In this document: one piece after another, positions 1 through 9,526 of the stretch
Numbering within the stretch: position 1 is the stretch's first letter
Layout of the letters: each line of letters begins with the position of its first letter
From: Hyphomicrobiales bacterium
GTDB taxonomy: Bacteria > Pseudomonadota > Alphaproteobacteria > Rhizobiales > Beijerinckiaceae
Length of the DNA: 64,000 nt
Direction: 5' to 3'
Assembly (NCBI GenBank): GCA_026400535.1
Contig: JAPLOU010000039.1
Location: 1-64,000, forward strand
Notes under the pieces: model-generated
What the model saw: the letters and a program-made list of their open reading frames with translations, nothing else
What the model was told of the DNA's origin: nothing
The model's database searches: none
Position numbers and translations under genes: made by a program

Positions 1-11
1 CGGGCGAGGTC

Positions 12-851
12 GTGGGGCACGCCAACATGCGACGCCGCGCCACAGACCTTGCAATTGATGTCATCCTGATGGCGTTCTCGCTGGCGATGCTGCTGCCGCT
101 CGTGCTGCTGGTGGCCAATGCCTTCAAGACGCCGCAGGAAATGCTGGTCTGGCCGCCCACCATCATTCCGTCCGATCCGACCTTGTCGAACTTCACCGCG
201 GTTCTCGGAGAGACGCCGCTGTTGCGCTGGATCTGGAACAGCCTCGCCTTCGCCGTGCTGTCGACCCTGGCGATCGTGTCGACCTCGGCCGTGGCGGGCT
301 ATGTCTTCGGCAAGTTCCGCTACCGCAGCCTCAACGCCATCTTTGTGGTGATCCTCGCCACGGCCATTATCCCGTTCGAGGTCTACATGATACCGCTCTA
401 TTTCCAGGTGAAGTCGCTCGGTCTGCTCAATTCCCTGTGGGGGCTGCTGCTCGGCTATCTGGTGATGAGCTTCGGCATCTTCCTGATCCGGCAGAATGTC
501 ATCCAAGCCATCCCCGACGAACTGCTCGAGGCGGCGCGGGTGGATGGAGCGGGCGAGTTCTGGATCTTCGCCCGCATCGTCCTGCCGCTTCTGCGCGGTC
601 CGCTCGCGGCGCTTGGCGTTCTGGCCTTCTTCCAGGCGTGGACCGCGTTCGCCTGGCCGCTGGTGGTGGCCACGTCGCGGGACACCTACACGATCGAGGT
701 CGGCCTTGCCCTGTTCCAGACCGGGTTCACGGTCGATCTGGGGCGTCTCAGCGCCGCTTCCGCCATCGTCCTGATCCCAAGCGTGACCCTGTTCGTGTTC
801 CTGCGCCGGCAGTTCACCCAGGGCATCGCGACAAGCGGCCTGAAGGATTGA
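12..851 (+). CDS. Sugar ABC transporter permease, MalG-type
   Basis: Inner-membrane permease of a carbohydrate ABC importer (CUT1 family). The 279-residue protein opens with a hydrophobic segment near residues 15-35 and shows several further membrane spans. Near residues 170-190 it has the cytoplasmic EAA loop (EAARVDGAG followed by ARIVLPLL) that contacts the ATPase. Both length and loop fit MalG/UgpE-like proteins. The listed start is a GTG; an in-frame ATG at 27 is equally possible. The gene ends 3 bases before the next one, so it is the downstream part of an operon whose binding protein and first permease should lie left of the window. The family is certain; the sugar is unknown. Confidence 0.9.
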   Translation: MGHANMRRRATDLAIDVILMAFSLAMLLPLVLLVANAFKTPQEMLVWPPTIIPSDPTLSNFTAVLGETPLLRWIWNSLAFAVLSTLAIVSTSAVAGYVFGKFRYRSLNAIFVVILATAIIPFEVYMIPLYFQVKSLGLLNSLWGLLLGYLVMSFGIFLIRQNVIQAIPDELLEAARVDGAGEFWIFARIVLPLLRGPLAALGVLAFFQAWTAFAWPLVVATSRDTYTIEVGLALFQTGFTVDLGRLSAASAIVLIPSVTLFVFLRRQFTQGIATSGLKD

Positions 852-854
852 GCC

Positions 855-2090
855 ATGCGGCAAAGCTTCTATGCGGAGGCCCGACAGCGCTATCAGGAAG
901 CCAACACCGCCGCGCTGCGCTGGCTGGTCGACCGCCCCGTGCCGGCAAGCGGTTTTCTCGACACCAAGATGCACAGCATCACGCTGCGAGACTACGGCCT
1001 TGCGGACGGATGGCGCGGACCCGACTTCACCTATGGCTGGATCCAGGGGCGGGGCCTCGAAGCGCTCACCACCTTTGCGGACGAACTGTCAGGGCGCGAT
1101 TCCGAACTGGCGCGGGCACTGACAGAGCGCGCGCATGTCCTTTACGGGGCGCTTGAAGCCCTCGTGGCGCGGACGGGGCATGTTTACTTCTGTCATGATC
1201 GGCAGCTGCGCCCGGTCTACCCGGGATCCGGTGAGACAGCTGCCCCGCAGGACACGCATGCCGACATCCACACCTATTCCGACGCCTTCGCTGCCAAGGG
1301 GCTTCTGGCCTTCGCTGCCCGCCACCGGCCACAGGACGCCGGACGGCACCTTGATCATCTCGCCCGGACCATCGACGCCATCGAACAAGGCCGCTTCCAG
1401 ATCGATGAACGAAGGCTTTTGTGTCAGGAGGCCCTGGCATGTCAGCCTGACGATCTGGGACCGCGCATGATCCTGCTCGGAGCGGCCAGCCTCGTGGCCG
1501 CAGCGACCGGGCGGCACAACACCGGCTACGCCGTTGGGTTCATCGAGCACGTGCTGTCGCAGCATCTCGACGGGCCGACATCGCTGCTAAGAAACGTACC
1601 CGGCGGGGATGCGTGTAATGTCGGCCACGGCATCGAGTTTGTCGGGTTCGTGCTGGACCATCTGCGATCGGACATCGACCCCGATCTGCTGCGGACGCTG
1701 GAACGCATCCTGGAAGCGTCCTTTGCGGCCGGCTTCCGGGGGCCTGGTCTCGTCCTCTCTGTTTCGGTTGGCACCGGTGCCGTTCTGGCGCCGCATTGCC
1801 CGTGGTGGTCCTTGCCGGAGACGATCCGAGCCGCGGCCCTGCTGCACAGGCTGACGGGGAGCGACGCGTCCCTTGCAATCTGGCGGCAGGCTGACGCAGC
1901 CTTCTTCGGGCGGTACTGGCGCGGCAATCCGCCGATCGCCTACCAGACCATGACCGCGGATGGTCCGGTGGACGTCATTCCGGCGACCCCTGATCTCGAC
2001 CCTTGTTACCATACAGGCCTCAGCCTCCTCGCGGCCTCCCGCGCCGCGGCCGAACTGGCCATAACCTGGCACCCCAGGGCGGGGTCATGA
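855..2090 (+). CDS. AGE / six-hairpin-type (alpha/alpha)-barrel protein, probably sugar-modifying
   Basis: A 411-residue soluble protein with no signal peptide. Its aromatic- and His-rich motifs (FTYGWIQGRGLEAL near residue 55, CHDRQLRPVYPG near 115, NVGHGIEFVGFVL near 255) resemble N-acylglucosamine 2-epimerase-like and related six-hairpin glycosidase barrels. The length of about 400 residues fits the AGE family. It sits between a sugar permease and a Gfo/Idh/MocA dehydrogenase, with ATGA overlap to the latter, so a role in isomerising or trimming the imported sugar is likely. The catalytic type cannot be told from sequence alone, and an unsaturated-glucuronyl-hydrolase-like activity is an alternative. 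Confidence 0.6.
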   Translation: MRQSFYAEARQRYQEANTAALRWLVDRPVPASGFLDTKMHSITLRDYGLADGWRGPDFTYGWIQGRGLEALTTFADELSGRDSELARALTERAHVLYGALEALVARTGHVYFCHDRQLRPVYPGSGETAAPQDTHADIHTYSDAFAAKGLLAFAARHRPQDAGRHLDHLARTIDAIEQGRFQIDERRLLCQEALACQPDDLGPRMILLGAASLVAAATGRHNTGYAVGFIEHVLSQHLDGPTSLLRNVPGGDACNVGHGIEFVGFVLDHLRSDIDPDLLRTLERILEASFAAGFRGPGLVLSVSVGTGAVLAPHCPWWSLPETIRAAALLHRLTGSDASLAIWRQADAAFFGRYWRGNPPIAYQTMTADGPVDVIPATPDLDPCYHTGLSLLAASRAAAELAITWHPRAGS

Positions 2091-3136
2091 GCCGTCTGCG
2101 CATCGCGATCATCGGGCTTGGCGCCGCCGTGGAACCGCATGCAAAGGCGCTTGTCGATCTTCGGGAGCAGATCGACGTCGCTGCCGCTGTGACCCGCAAT
2201 CGGGAACGGGCGGCCGCGTTCGGCGCGCGGTTCCCGTTCAAGGTCAGCACCGATGTCGACGGCGTCATCACTGATCCGGCGATCGACGCGATCCTGCTGC
2301 TGACGACGCCCGACTCTCATCTTCAGCTGGCTGGACGATGTTTTGCCGCCGGCAAGCATGTTCTGGTGGAAAAGCCGCTCGCGATCACGCTGGCTGGTGC
2401 GACCGCGTTGGTCGAGAACGCTGACAGGGCCGGACGAACCCTTGGCGTCGTCCTGCAGAACAGGTTTCGCCCGGCTGTCCTGCGTCTGCATGAACTCTTG
2501 CGGGCGGGCGAACTCGGCGCTGTCGTTCATGCGTCGATGCAGGTGCCATGGTGGCGGCCGCAGAGCTACTATGATGAACCTGGTCGGGGCACGCTGTGGC
2601 GTGACGGCGGCGGGGTCCTGATCACGCAGGCCATCCACACGCTCGACATTTTCCGCAGTCTGGTGGGTGTCAGCATCGTTGAAGCCGCTTGCGTCACTAC
2701 GACGCCGCTCCACAGGATGGAGGGCGAGGATCTGGTGACGGCCCTGGTTCGGCTTGGCAATGGCGCGCCGGGTTCGATCATGGCCACCACAGCGGCCTAT
2801 CCGGGCGCGCCGGAGTCGATCAGCATCCTGGGCACGCTCGCCCGGGCCGAACTGACAGGGGCGTCGCTGAACGTAACCTGGCTGGACGGACGAAGGGAGG
2901 CCACCGGGACAGAAAGCCGTTCGGGGACCGGAGCGGCCGTGATGGACTTTCCGCATGACACGCACCGTGCGCTGATCGCCGACTTTGCGTCAGCGGCCCG
3001 GGAGGGCCGGCATCCGCTTGTGACCGGCGAGGATTGCCTCGCCACCCAACGCATCATCGACGCCGTCATCCGTGCCGGTTCGCATGGCGGTTCGTCCGTG
3101 CCTTCCGTCGCCGTCGCGCCAAGGGGGCCTCCGTGA
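2087..3136 (+). CDS. Gfo/Idh/MocA-family NAD(P)-dependent oxidoreductase
   Basis: A 349-residue cytoplasmic dehydrogenase. The N-terminus holds the Rossmann motif (RIAIIGLGAAVEPHAKAL) and the family motif VEKPLAI lies near residue 100. A C-terminal substrate domain includes WRDGGGVLITQAIHTLDIF near 175-195, whose His and Asp are typical active-site residues. The frame is open further upstream, but the ATG at 2087 overlaps the stop of the preceding gene as ATGA and begins exactly at the Rossmann fold, so it is chosen. It probably oxidises or reduces the sugar or sugar acid brought in by the upstream ABC system. The substrate is unknown. Confidence 0.88.
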   Translation: MSRLRIAIIGLGAAVEPHAKALVDLREQIDVAAAVTRNRERAAAFGARFPFKVSTDVDGVITDPAIDAILLLTTPDSHLQLAGRCFAAGKHVLVEKPLAITLAGATALVENADRAGRTLGVVLQNRFRPAVLRLHELLRAGELGAVVHASMQVPWWRPQSYYDEPGRGTLWRDGGGVLITQAIHTLDIFRSLVGVSIVEAACVTTTPLHRMEGEDLVTALVRLGNGAPGSIMATTAAYPGAPESISILGTLARAELTGASLNVTWLDGRREATGTESRSGTGAAVMDFPHDTHRALIADFASAAREGRHPLVTGEDCLATQRIIDAVIRAGSHGGSSVPSVAVAPRGPP

Positions 3137-3573
3137 TCGCGTGGTTCGGCACGCCGCCTGCGCCGCAACCGGTGAAGCGCCGCCGGTACTGTGCTGCGGA
3201 TCGAGGACGCTGCCGCCGCGTTCGGTCTGCTGCGTGCCTGGCGCCCGCCGACAGCGCAGGGGCGTCTGACCTCTCCGCTGTTACGGGCTTGGATCGCTGA
3301 TTGATGTGCCAGATATCGAAAACCTCGGCAACGGCCTCATCCTCGCCGCGGACGAAACCCATCCGGATGTTGGTGGCATTCTGCCGGTTCTCGGTGAGGG
3401 AATGGACGCGGATGGCGACGATGAGCCGTGAGAACCGGACGAGCACCGGAGTGTCTTACAGATTTCATTGTGTTTGTGGCATGGGACATGCCACTCTCGC
3501 TCAAATCGAAGATCATGTCCGACGCTATCCGGTCCTGGTGGAGACTGCTCTGATGCGGGCGAGCCGCTGAACC
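3137..3573. other. 437-bp gap with no convincing gene; possible relics
   Basis: No complete gene is evident. On the minus strand a short open stretch (about 3301-3450) reads like protein (LIVAIRVHSLTENRQN, then NIRMGFVRGEDEA), but it has no good start and soon becomes Arg-rich. On the plus strand a 42-codon stretch ends at about 3302. Either could be a decayed gene end. No strong hairpin was seen. Confidence 0.4.
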
Positions 3574-4509
3574 ATGACCTTGTTTGCCGAAGCATTCGAG
3601 CAGACGCGCGGACGGTTCAACAACCTGCCGCGCAATCTGCGCGCTTCGGTGCTGGTCATCGTCGCGTTCCTCACCTTTGCCGCCATGGCGGTGATGCTGC
3701 GGGCCCTCAATGGTACCATTCCGATCATCCAGATCATCTTTGTTCGGCAATTGGCTGCTCTGGTCATGATGGTGCCGTTCTATGCGAGCCTGTGGCCCGA
3801 GATCAGGAGACCCCAGCGGCTGCCGCTCCATCTGATGCGCGGGGTGACGGCAAGCGGATCGATGTTCTTCGGCCTGTCGGCGGTCGTCATGCTTCCGCTC
3901 GCGGATGTCACCGCCATCCAGATGACCGAGGTTCTGTTTTCGACCGCCTTTGCGGCCGTGTTGCTGCGCGAGCGGGTCACGCGCGTGCAATGGATTGCGG
4001 CGCTTGTCGGCTTCGCCGGCGTCCTGATCATGATGCGCCCCTTTGCGGGCGGTCTGGCGCTCGGGTCGGTGCTGGCCTTGAGCGGAGCCATGTGCGGTGC
4101 CTTGTCGATGATCGCCATCAGGTTTGGCGCCCATCATGACCGGGTCGAGACCGTGACGTTCTGGCAGGGCCTTGTCGTGATGGCGATCGTGACGCCCATG
4201 GCCGTGCTGTGGTGGGTGCCGCCGACGATGGAGCAATGGCTGTTGCTGGCGCTGATGAGCCTGGCATTCGCTGTCGGCCAATGGCTGTTCACGGCGGGAC
4301 TGAGGATGGGCGACGCAGCCTCCATCGCGCCGCTCGGCTATCTCCGCCTGATCCTGATGACCGTGATCGGCTGGTGGCTCTATGCGGAAATTCCGACACT
4401 CGCCACGGCGGTCGGCGCTGTCCTTGTGATCAGTTCGGCCATCTTCACAATCCGCAACAACGCGAGGCGCAGGGGCGAAGCGATCGCGTCGCCGGAAGCG
4501 CAGTCATGA
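3574..4509 (+). CDS. DMT-superfamily (EamA) transporter
   Basis: A 311-residue membrane protein with about ten hydrophobic helices in two repeats of five, as in EamA/RhaT-type drug/metabolite transporters. Helix-breaking residues and the pattern of each repeat (ALNGTIPIIQIIFVRQLAAL early, GLRMGDAASIAPLGYLRL in the second half) are typical of the S-adenosylmethionine/guanidine/metabolite exporter group. The length fits the family. The gene stands alone after a gap and 148 bases before a DapA-like lyase on the same strand. Export or uptake of a small metabolite is likely, but the substrate and direction cannot be read from sequence. Confidence 0.85.
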   Translation: MTLFAEAFEQTRGRFNNLPRNLRASVLVIVAFLTFAAMAVMLRALNGTIPIIQIIFVRQLAALVMMVPFYASLWPEIRRPQRLPLHLMRGVTASGSMFFGLSAVVMLPLADVTAIQMTEVLFSTAFAAVLLRERVTRVQWIAALVGFAGVLIMMRPFAGGLALGSVLALSGAMCGALSMIAIRFGAHHDRVETVTFWQGLVVMAIVTPMAVLWWVPPTMEQWLLLALMSLAFAVGQWLFTAGLRMGDAASIAPLGYLRLILMTVIGWWLYAEIPTLATAVGAVLVISSAIFTIRNNARRRGEAIASPEAQS

Positions 4510-4657
4510 TGTGCCCGTGGCTCCAGGCGGCAAAGGCATGGCGTCGATGCGCGTCCACGCATGGCTCAGTCCGGGTTTCATGCACGTGAAAACCGCCCCG
4601 CCAAAGCTGTCCGCATGGCACAAATGGTCCTGAAATACTGAGCTGCCGGAGTTTGCG

Positions 4658-5635
4658 ATGCCCCCTGCCATAGCCAGAATCCAGCCATCGGACCTTGTCG
4701 GCGTCCTTGGCATGGTGCCGACACCCTCGACGCCGGATGCGGATCACTGGTCATGCCAGAACTCCGTCGATCTCGACCAGACCGCCTTTATGGCCAGAAT
4801 GGTCGTGGAGGGCGGCGTCGGCATCCTTCTGACCAATGGCAGCCTTGGCGAAGGCGCCAGCCTTCTCGTCCATGAGCAGCAGGACTTCACACGCTGCATT
4901 GCCGACACCATCAAGGGGAAGGGCCTCCTCTTTGCCGGTGTCACGACGTTGAACACCCGCGAGAGCATCGCGCGGGCGCGGGCTGTGCTGGCCGCCGGAG
5001 CCGATGGGCTGTTTCTCGGCCGCCCGATGTGGATGTCGCTCGATCCCGAGGCCATCATCCGCTACTACGCCGATCTCGCGGAAGCCCTGCCCGGCGTTCC
5101 ATTCATCCTCTATGACAACCAGTTCGCCTTCAAGGCCAAGATCGACACGCCGACCTATGCCGCGCTCAGCCGCAACCCGTCGGTCATCGGGTCCAAGCAT
5201 ATTGGCGGGCCGGCGATCGGGGATGATGTGGTCGCGGTCGAGGGCCGGATGCGGATCCTGCCGCTCGACACGCAATGGTCGGCGCTGGCGCAGCGCTTTC
5301 CGGAGGAGGTGGTCGCCTGCTGGTCCGGCAACGCCGCGGACGGGCCGGAGCCGCTGGTGGCGCTGCACCGTGCCGTTGCCGCGCAGGACTGGCCGCGGGC
5401 CGACGCCATCTCTGCGCGCATGGCCTGGGCGCAGGCCCCGATGTTCCCGGGCGGCAAGCTGGAGAACTTCATCGATTACAACATTCCCATCGCCCATGCC
5501 CGGATCGAGGGCTCGGGGCTGGTGAAGTCCGGGCCGCCGCGGCCGCCCTACATCATCGCGCCGGAAGGCCATCGCGAAGGCGGCCGGGAAACAGGGCGTC
5601 GATGGGAAAGCCTGCGCCGCGAGTTTGTGGGCTAG
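4658..5635 (+). CDS. DapA-superfamily class I lyase, hydratase-aldolase-like
   Basis: A 325-residue TIM-barrel Schiff-base enzyme. The family signature is altered to NGSLGEGASL at residues 60-69. Tyr152 (ILYDNQFAF) and the Schiff-base Lys180 (GSKHIGG) are in place. The DNQ/EAFK region and the extended C-terminus (true DapA is about 290 residues) are closer to trans-o-hydroxybenzylidenepyruvate hydratase-aldolases than to lysine-pathway DapA, so a pyruvate-releasing aldolase is the best guess. A GGAG ribosome site lies 7 bases before the ATG at 4658. The gene converges on the minus-strand operon ending at 5662. The substrate is unknown. Confidence 0.75.
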   Translation: MPPAIARIQPSDLVGVLGMVPTPSTPDADHWSCQNSVDLDQTAFMARMVVEGGVGILLTNGSLGEGASLLVHEQQDFTRCIADTIKGKGLLFAGVTTLNTRESIARARAVLAAGADGLFLGRPMWMSLDPEAIIRYYADLAEALPGVPFILYDNQFAFKAKIDTPTYAALSRNPSVIGSKHIGGPAIGDDVVAVEGRMRILPLDTQWSALAQRFPEEVVACWSGNAADGPEPLVALHRAVAAQDWPRADAISARMAWAQAPMFPGGKLENFIDYNIPIAHARIEGSGLVKSGPPRPPYIIAPEGHREGGRETGRRWESLRREFVG

Positions 5636-5661
5636 CGGCCACGCCGAGGATCGTCTCGGAT

Positions 5662-7542
5662 TCACGCCATCGCGTCCAATGTCTCCTGCGCAGGCCCCGA
5701 TGGCGGCCAGGGGCTGTCAAGGTCATCGGGAGGCGCCGCTGCCAGCAATGCGCGCGTATAGGGGTGCTGCGGGCGGGCGAAAATGGCGTCGGTTTCACCC
5801 TCCTCGACCACAAGCCCCTGATGCATCACCAGCATCCGCGTGCACAGGTAGCGCACGACGGCGAGATCATGGGAAATGAACACCAGTCCGATGCCGCGCT
5901 CCGTGCGCAGGTCCAGCAGCAGATTGAGAATCTGGGCCTGGACGGAGACGTCGAGCCCGGAGACGATCTCGTCCGCCACCAGAAGGCGTGGCGTCACGCA
6001 CAAGGCCCGCGCGATGTTGACGCGCTGCTTCTGGCCGCCGGACAGTTGTGCTGGATAGCGGTTGATCAGTTCCGGCGGCAGGCCGGTTTCGGCCAGCAGC
6101 GCTGTTGCACGCGCCAGCCGCTCGGTGTCGCTTGCGCACGATCTGGCTGCTTCCATCGTCTGGGTGACAAGCCGGACGACCGGGCGGCGCGGGTTGAGCG
6201 CCGATTGCGGGTCCTGGAACACCATCTGCAGCGCGCCGAGGCGAATGCTGCGCGTGGCGGTGCTTGCGGCTGTCACATCGTGGCCATCGATCAGGATTCG
6301 GCCAGCAGTGGGAGCCTCAAGACCCATGATGAGTTTGGCCAGCGTCGACTTGCCGGACCCGGACTCGCCGACAACGCCGACGAACTCGCCGGGACGCACG
6401 CTGAGGCTGGCGGTCCTGACCGCGTCAACGCCCTGGCCGCGGCGACCCATCCAGTCACGTTTGCCGGGATAGTGTTTCGCCACGGTGTCAACCACCAGAA
6501 CGGGCTCGCTCGCGGATGCCTCCGCGCTCATGCGCATGATCGACGGTGCAGCCGGCCTGAAGCCGGCGCAGGCGGGCGCGCAGCGGACCCAATGGCCCTG
6601 CGCCATCAGCCTGAGTTCCGGTGAGGCCACCGCACAGGATGGATCCCGCGTCGGGCAGCGGGGCGCGAACCGGCACCCTGTCAGCCCGGCGAGGGCCGAG
6701 AGGCCGGGCATCTGGTCCGGCAGCGTGACGAGGCGGGTCAGCGGGCCGCGCAAGGGCGGATTGGCGGCCTGCAAAGCCCTTGTGTAGGGGTGCTGCGGGT
6801 CTTGCGAGATGATCCGGGCCGGACCGCGTTCAACCACTTCGCCGGCATACAGCACGGCAATCTCGTCGCAGACGCGGGCCGCCAGCCTCAGGTCATGGGT
6901 GATGAACAGCATCGCAGTGGCATGATCGCGCTGGAGCCCCCGCATGATCTGGACGATTGTCGCCTGGGTCGAGACGTCCAGCGCTGTTGTCGGCTCGTCG
7001 GCGATCACAAGAGCGGGATTGCTGGCGAAGGCCATGGCGATCAGGACCCGCTGGCACATTCCGCCCGAAAGCTGGAACGGATAGCGTTCCAGCAGCGATT
7101 GCGGCGCAGACAGGCGGACCTGCTTCAGGGCATCGATGATCCGCGCGTTCCGGTCGCCAGCTGGAACACCGAGCCGTGCCAGGTGTTCGCCAAACTGGGT
7201 ACGGAGGGTCAGCAGCGGGTTGAGGGCCGTCAGCGGCTCCTGCGGAATGAAGGCGATCCGGTCGCCGAGCAGATGGGCGAGCTCAGCGCCGTCCATGGCG
7301 ACGAGATCGCTCACCTTGCCATCCGCGCCGTGAAAATCGAGCGAGCCGCCGCTCACGGCAAAGCCCGATGGCAGCGACCGGGCCAGGACACGCCCGATCA
7401 TGCTCTTGCCGGCGCCAGACTCGCCGACAAGCCCGAGGATCTTGCCGGGCTCTATGGCAAAGTCGAGATCACGCAGCACCGCGACGGCATGCCCTGCCAG
7501 ACGGGCCGAGACGCAAAGCCCCCGTGCTGCCAGCGTCATCAT
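5662..7542 (-). CDS. Peptide-type ABC importer, fused double ATPase (DppD-DppF type)
   Basis: A 626-residue protein containing two complete ABC ATPase domains in tandem. Domain 1 (about 1-310) has Walker [13 protein letters not shown] and signature LSGGMCQRV. Domain 2 (about 345-600) has Walker [13 protein letters not shown] and signature LSGGQKQRV. Each is followed by the oligopeptide-transporter C-terminal extension (PQHPYTRAL), and the first also has the Cys motif typical of DppD ([14 protein letters not shown]). It powers the two permeases encoded immediately upstream (overlap 7539-7542). Such fusions are common in Hyphomicrobiales. It is the last gene of the 13-gene minus-strand operon. 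Confidence 0.93.
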   Translation of the reverse strand: MMTLAARGLCVSARLAGHAVAVLRDLDFAIEPGKILGLVGESGAGKSMIGRVLARSLPSGFAVSGGSLDFHGADGKVSDLVAMDGAELAHLLGDRIAFIPQEPLTALNPLLTLRTQFGEHLARLGVPAGDRNARIIDALKQVRLSAPQSLLERYPFQLSGGMCQRVLIAMAFASNPALVIADEPTTALDVSTQATIVQIMRGLQRDHATAMLFITHDLRLAARVCDEIAVLYAGEVVERGPARIISQDPQHPYTRALQAANPPLRGPLTRLVTLPDQMPGLSALAGLTGCRFAPRCPTRDPSCAVASPELRLMAQGHWVRCAPACAGFRPAAPSIMRMSAEASASEPVLVVDTVAKHYPGKRDWMGRRGQGVDAVRTASLSVRPGEFVGVVGESGSGKSTLAKLIMGLEAPTAGRILIDGHDVTAASTATRSIRLGALQMVFQDPQSALNPRRPVVRLVTQTMEAARSCASDTERLARATALLAETGLPPELINRYPAQLSGGQKQRVNIARALCVTPRLLVADEIVSGLDVSVQAQILNLLLDLRTERGIGLVFISHDLAVVRYLCTRMLVMHQGLVVEEGETDAIFARPQHPYTRALLAAAPPDDLDSPWPPSGPAQETLDAMA

Positions 7543-8423
7543 GCGGCTTCGGCCCGGCCAAGCACCAGACGCGTGTCGAGCGCGCGGCGCAACCCGTCGC
7601 CGAGCAGGTTGAACGCGAGCACGGCCAGAAAGATGGCGCCGACCGGCAGGACCACGCCCCAGGGGGCCTGATGCATGGTCTGCCGCGCGTCGGCAATCAT
7701 CACGCCCCAGGCGGGCACATCCGGTTCCACCGACAGCCCGACGAAGGACATGATGGCCTCAACGATGACCGCGATGCCCATTTCGATCGACATCATGGTG
7801 ATCACCAGCGGCAGGACGGCGGGCAGCATCTCCTTCAGCATGATCTGGCGATGGCTGAACCCCGCGAGTTTTGCCGCGGCGATGTAGTCGCGCACCATCA
7901 CCACCAGCGCCTCGGAACGGATCACGCGGCAAAATCGGGTCCAGTCGATCACGATGATCGCCAGAATGACCTTGTTGACACCAGCGCCCAGGCCGACCAG
8001 CAGGATGAGGGCGAGCACAACGGGCGGAAACGCCATCCAGACCTCGATGGCGCGGCTGATCAGCCAGTCGACCCAGCCGCCAAAATAGGCGGCGACAATG
8101 GCCAGCAGCGTTCCCAGGATCATCGCACCGGTCGCGGCCACCACGGCGACATAAAGCGCGATGCGCGCTCCATACATCAGGCGCGAGGCGATGCAGCGTC
8201 CGAGCGTGTCGGTGCCGAACGGGAAGCGGCCTTCACCACCGGCCGACCACATTGGCGGCAGGAGGGTGGCCAGCAGGTCCTGTTCCTGGGGATCGTGCGG
8301 GGCGAGCCAGGGGGCGAGCACGGCCATGACCGCCATCAGCCCGATGATGACGCCACCCGTCACCACCCGCGGATTGGTCAGGCAGCGGCGCCAGGCTGCC
8401 TTCGCGCGGGGTGAAAGGCTCAT
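7539..8423 (-). CDS. Peptide-type ABC importer permease, DppC-like
   Basis: A 294-residue inner-membrane protein with about six spans. An N-terminal cytoplasmic tail leads to the first helix (GGVIIGLMAVMAVLAPWLAP), and the DppC-type motif FPFGTDTLGRCIASRLMYG follows near residues 75-95. The EAA-like loop (AAKLAGFSHRQIMLKEMLP) lies near 190. The frame is open upstream, but the ATG at 8423 overlaps the stop of the DppB-like gene as ATGA and begins at a typical N-terminus. It pairs with that permease and the fused ATPase. Peptides are only one possible cargo; this subfamily also moves opines, glutathione and aromatic or sulfur compounds. Confidence 0.92.
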   Translation of the reverse strand: MSLSPRAKAAWRRCLTNPRVVTGGVIIGLMAVMAVLAPWLAPHDPQEQDLLATLLPPMWSAGGEGRFPFGTDTLGRCIASRLMYGARIALYVAVVAATGAMILGTLLAIVAAYFGGWVDWLISRAIEVWMAFPPVVLALILLVGLGAGVNKVILAIIVIDWTRFCRVIRSEALVVMVRDYIAAAKLAGFSHRQIMLKEMLPAVLPLVITMMSIEMGIAVIVEAIMSFVGLSVEPDVPAWGVMIADARQTMHQAPWGVVLPVGAIFLAVLAFNLLGDGLRRALDTRLVLGRAEAA

Positions 8424-9448
8424 CGCGAACCGGCCAGTCGGAGGCGGGGGTTGACGGCCATGTAGGCCACGTCGACCACCGCATTGATGCCCAGGACCAG
8501 CACGCAATAGACCAGTGCGACCGCCTGGATCACCGGCAGGTCATGGTTGCGGACAGCGTCGACCATCAGGTTGCCGATGCCCGGATAGGCAAAGATCATC
8601 TCGACCAGAACCGTGCCGCCGAACATGAAGCCGCCCTGCACGCCGATCAGGCTGATGGCCGGCAGCGCCGCGTTTGGCAGGGCATGGCGCAGCAGGATGC
8701 GGCGCTCGGAGACGCCGCGCAGCCGTGCCTGTGTGATGTAGTCATCCTGTACGGTTTCCAGCAGAGACGAGCGCAAGACCCGCATCACCAGCGGGGCGAG
8801 GCCGATGGCGAGGGCCGTTGCCGGCAGGATCAGGTGCAGCAGCGCGCTGCGCAGGCTGTCCCAGCGGCCGGTCAGCACGCTGTCGACCAGCAGGAACCCG
8901 GTGACCGGCGGCGGCAGCTGGATCCCGGGGCCCAGCCGCCCGATGAAGGGCAGCAGCTGCAGGCTGACCCCGACGAACAGGATCAGCAGGATCGCCCAGA
9001 GGAATTCCGGGATCGCCATCATGATCGTTGTCGCGCCGTCGAGTGCGTGTTCCCCGGCCCCGCCGCGCATGGCGAACATGGCAAGCCCGCCTGCGCCGCC
9101 GATGATGACGCCCAGCGCGAAGCCCGCCGAGACCAACTCCAGTGTCGCGGGCAAGGCCCTGGCGATCAGTTCATTCACAGGCCGACGGAAAAAGATCGAG
9201 CCTCCGAGGTCTCCGCTGAGCAGCTTGCCCAGCCAGATCAGGTACTGCTCGAACAGGGGGCGGTCGAGACCGAACGCCTGCTTCAGCTTTTCATAATCAG
9301 CCGCCGTCGCACCGGGCGGCAGGGACATGCCGACCGGATCAGCCGGCAACAGCCTCAGGATGGCGAATACCAGCGCTGAAACGCACAGCAGGATCGGAAT
9401 CGCCAGAACAAGGCGCCGGAACAGCAGCTGGAGCGTGAGAAAGGCCAT
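8420..9448 (-). CDS. Peptide-type ABC importer permease, DppB-like
   Basis: A 342-residue permease with the usual DppB layout. A first helix (LVLAIPILLCVSALVFAIL) is followed by the periplasmic insert PADPVGMSLPPGAT and five more helices; the EAA loop (ITQARLRGVSERRILLRHALP) lies near residue 230. The ATG at 9448 is preferred over a longer in-frame start at 9493 because it begins just before the first helix and has GGAAG shortly upstream. It forms the membrane channel with the DppC-like protein next door. Confidence 0.92.
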   Translation of the reverse strand: MAFLTLQLLFRRLVLAIPILLCVSALVFAILRLLPADPVGMSLPPGATAADYEKLKQAFGLDRPLFEQYLIWLGKLLSGDLGGSIFFRRPVNELIARALPATLELVSAGFALGVIIGGAGGLAMFAMRGGAGEHALDGATTIMMAIPEFLWAILLILFVGVSLQLLPFIGRLGPGIQLPPPVTGFLLVDSVLTGRWDSLRSALLHLILPATALAIGLAPLVMRVLRSSLLETVQDDYITQARLRGVSERRILLRHALPNAALPAISLIGVQGGFMFGGTVLVEMIFAYPGIGNLMVDAVRNHDLPVIQAVALVYCVLVLGINAVVDVAYMAVNPRLRLAGSR

Positions 9449-9526
9449 GGGCTTCCGATGCTGGGGAAGGGGCCGCGCAATCGGTGCGATCACGCGGCCG
9501 GCGTCATGATGAACAGTCCGGATGCG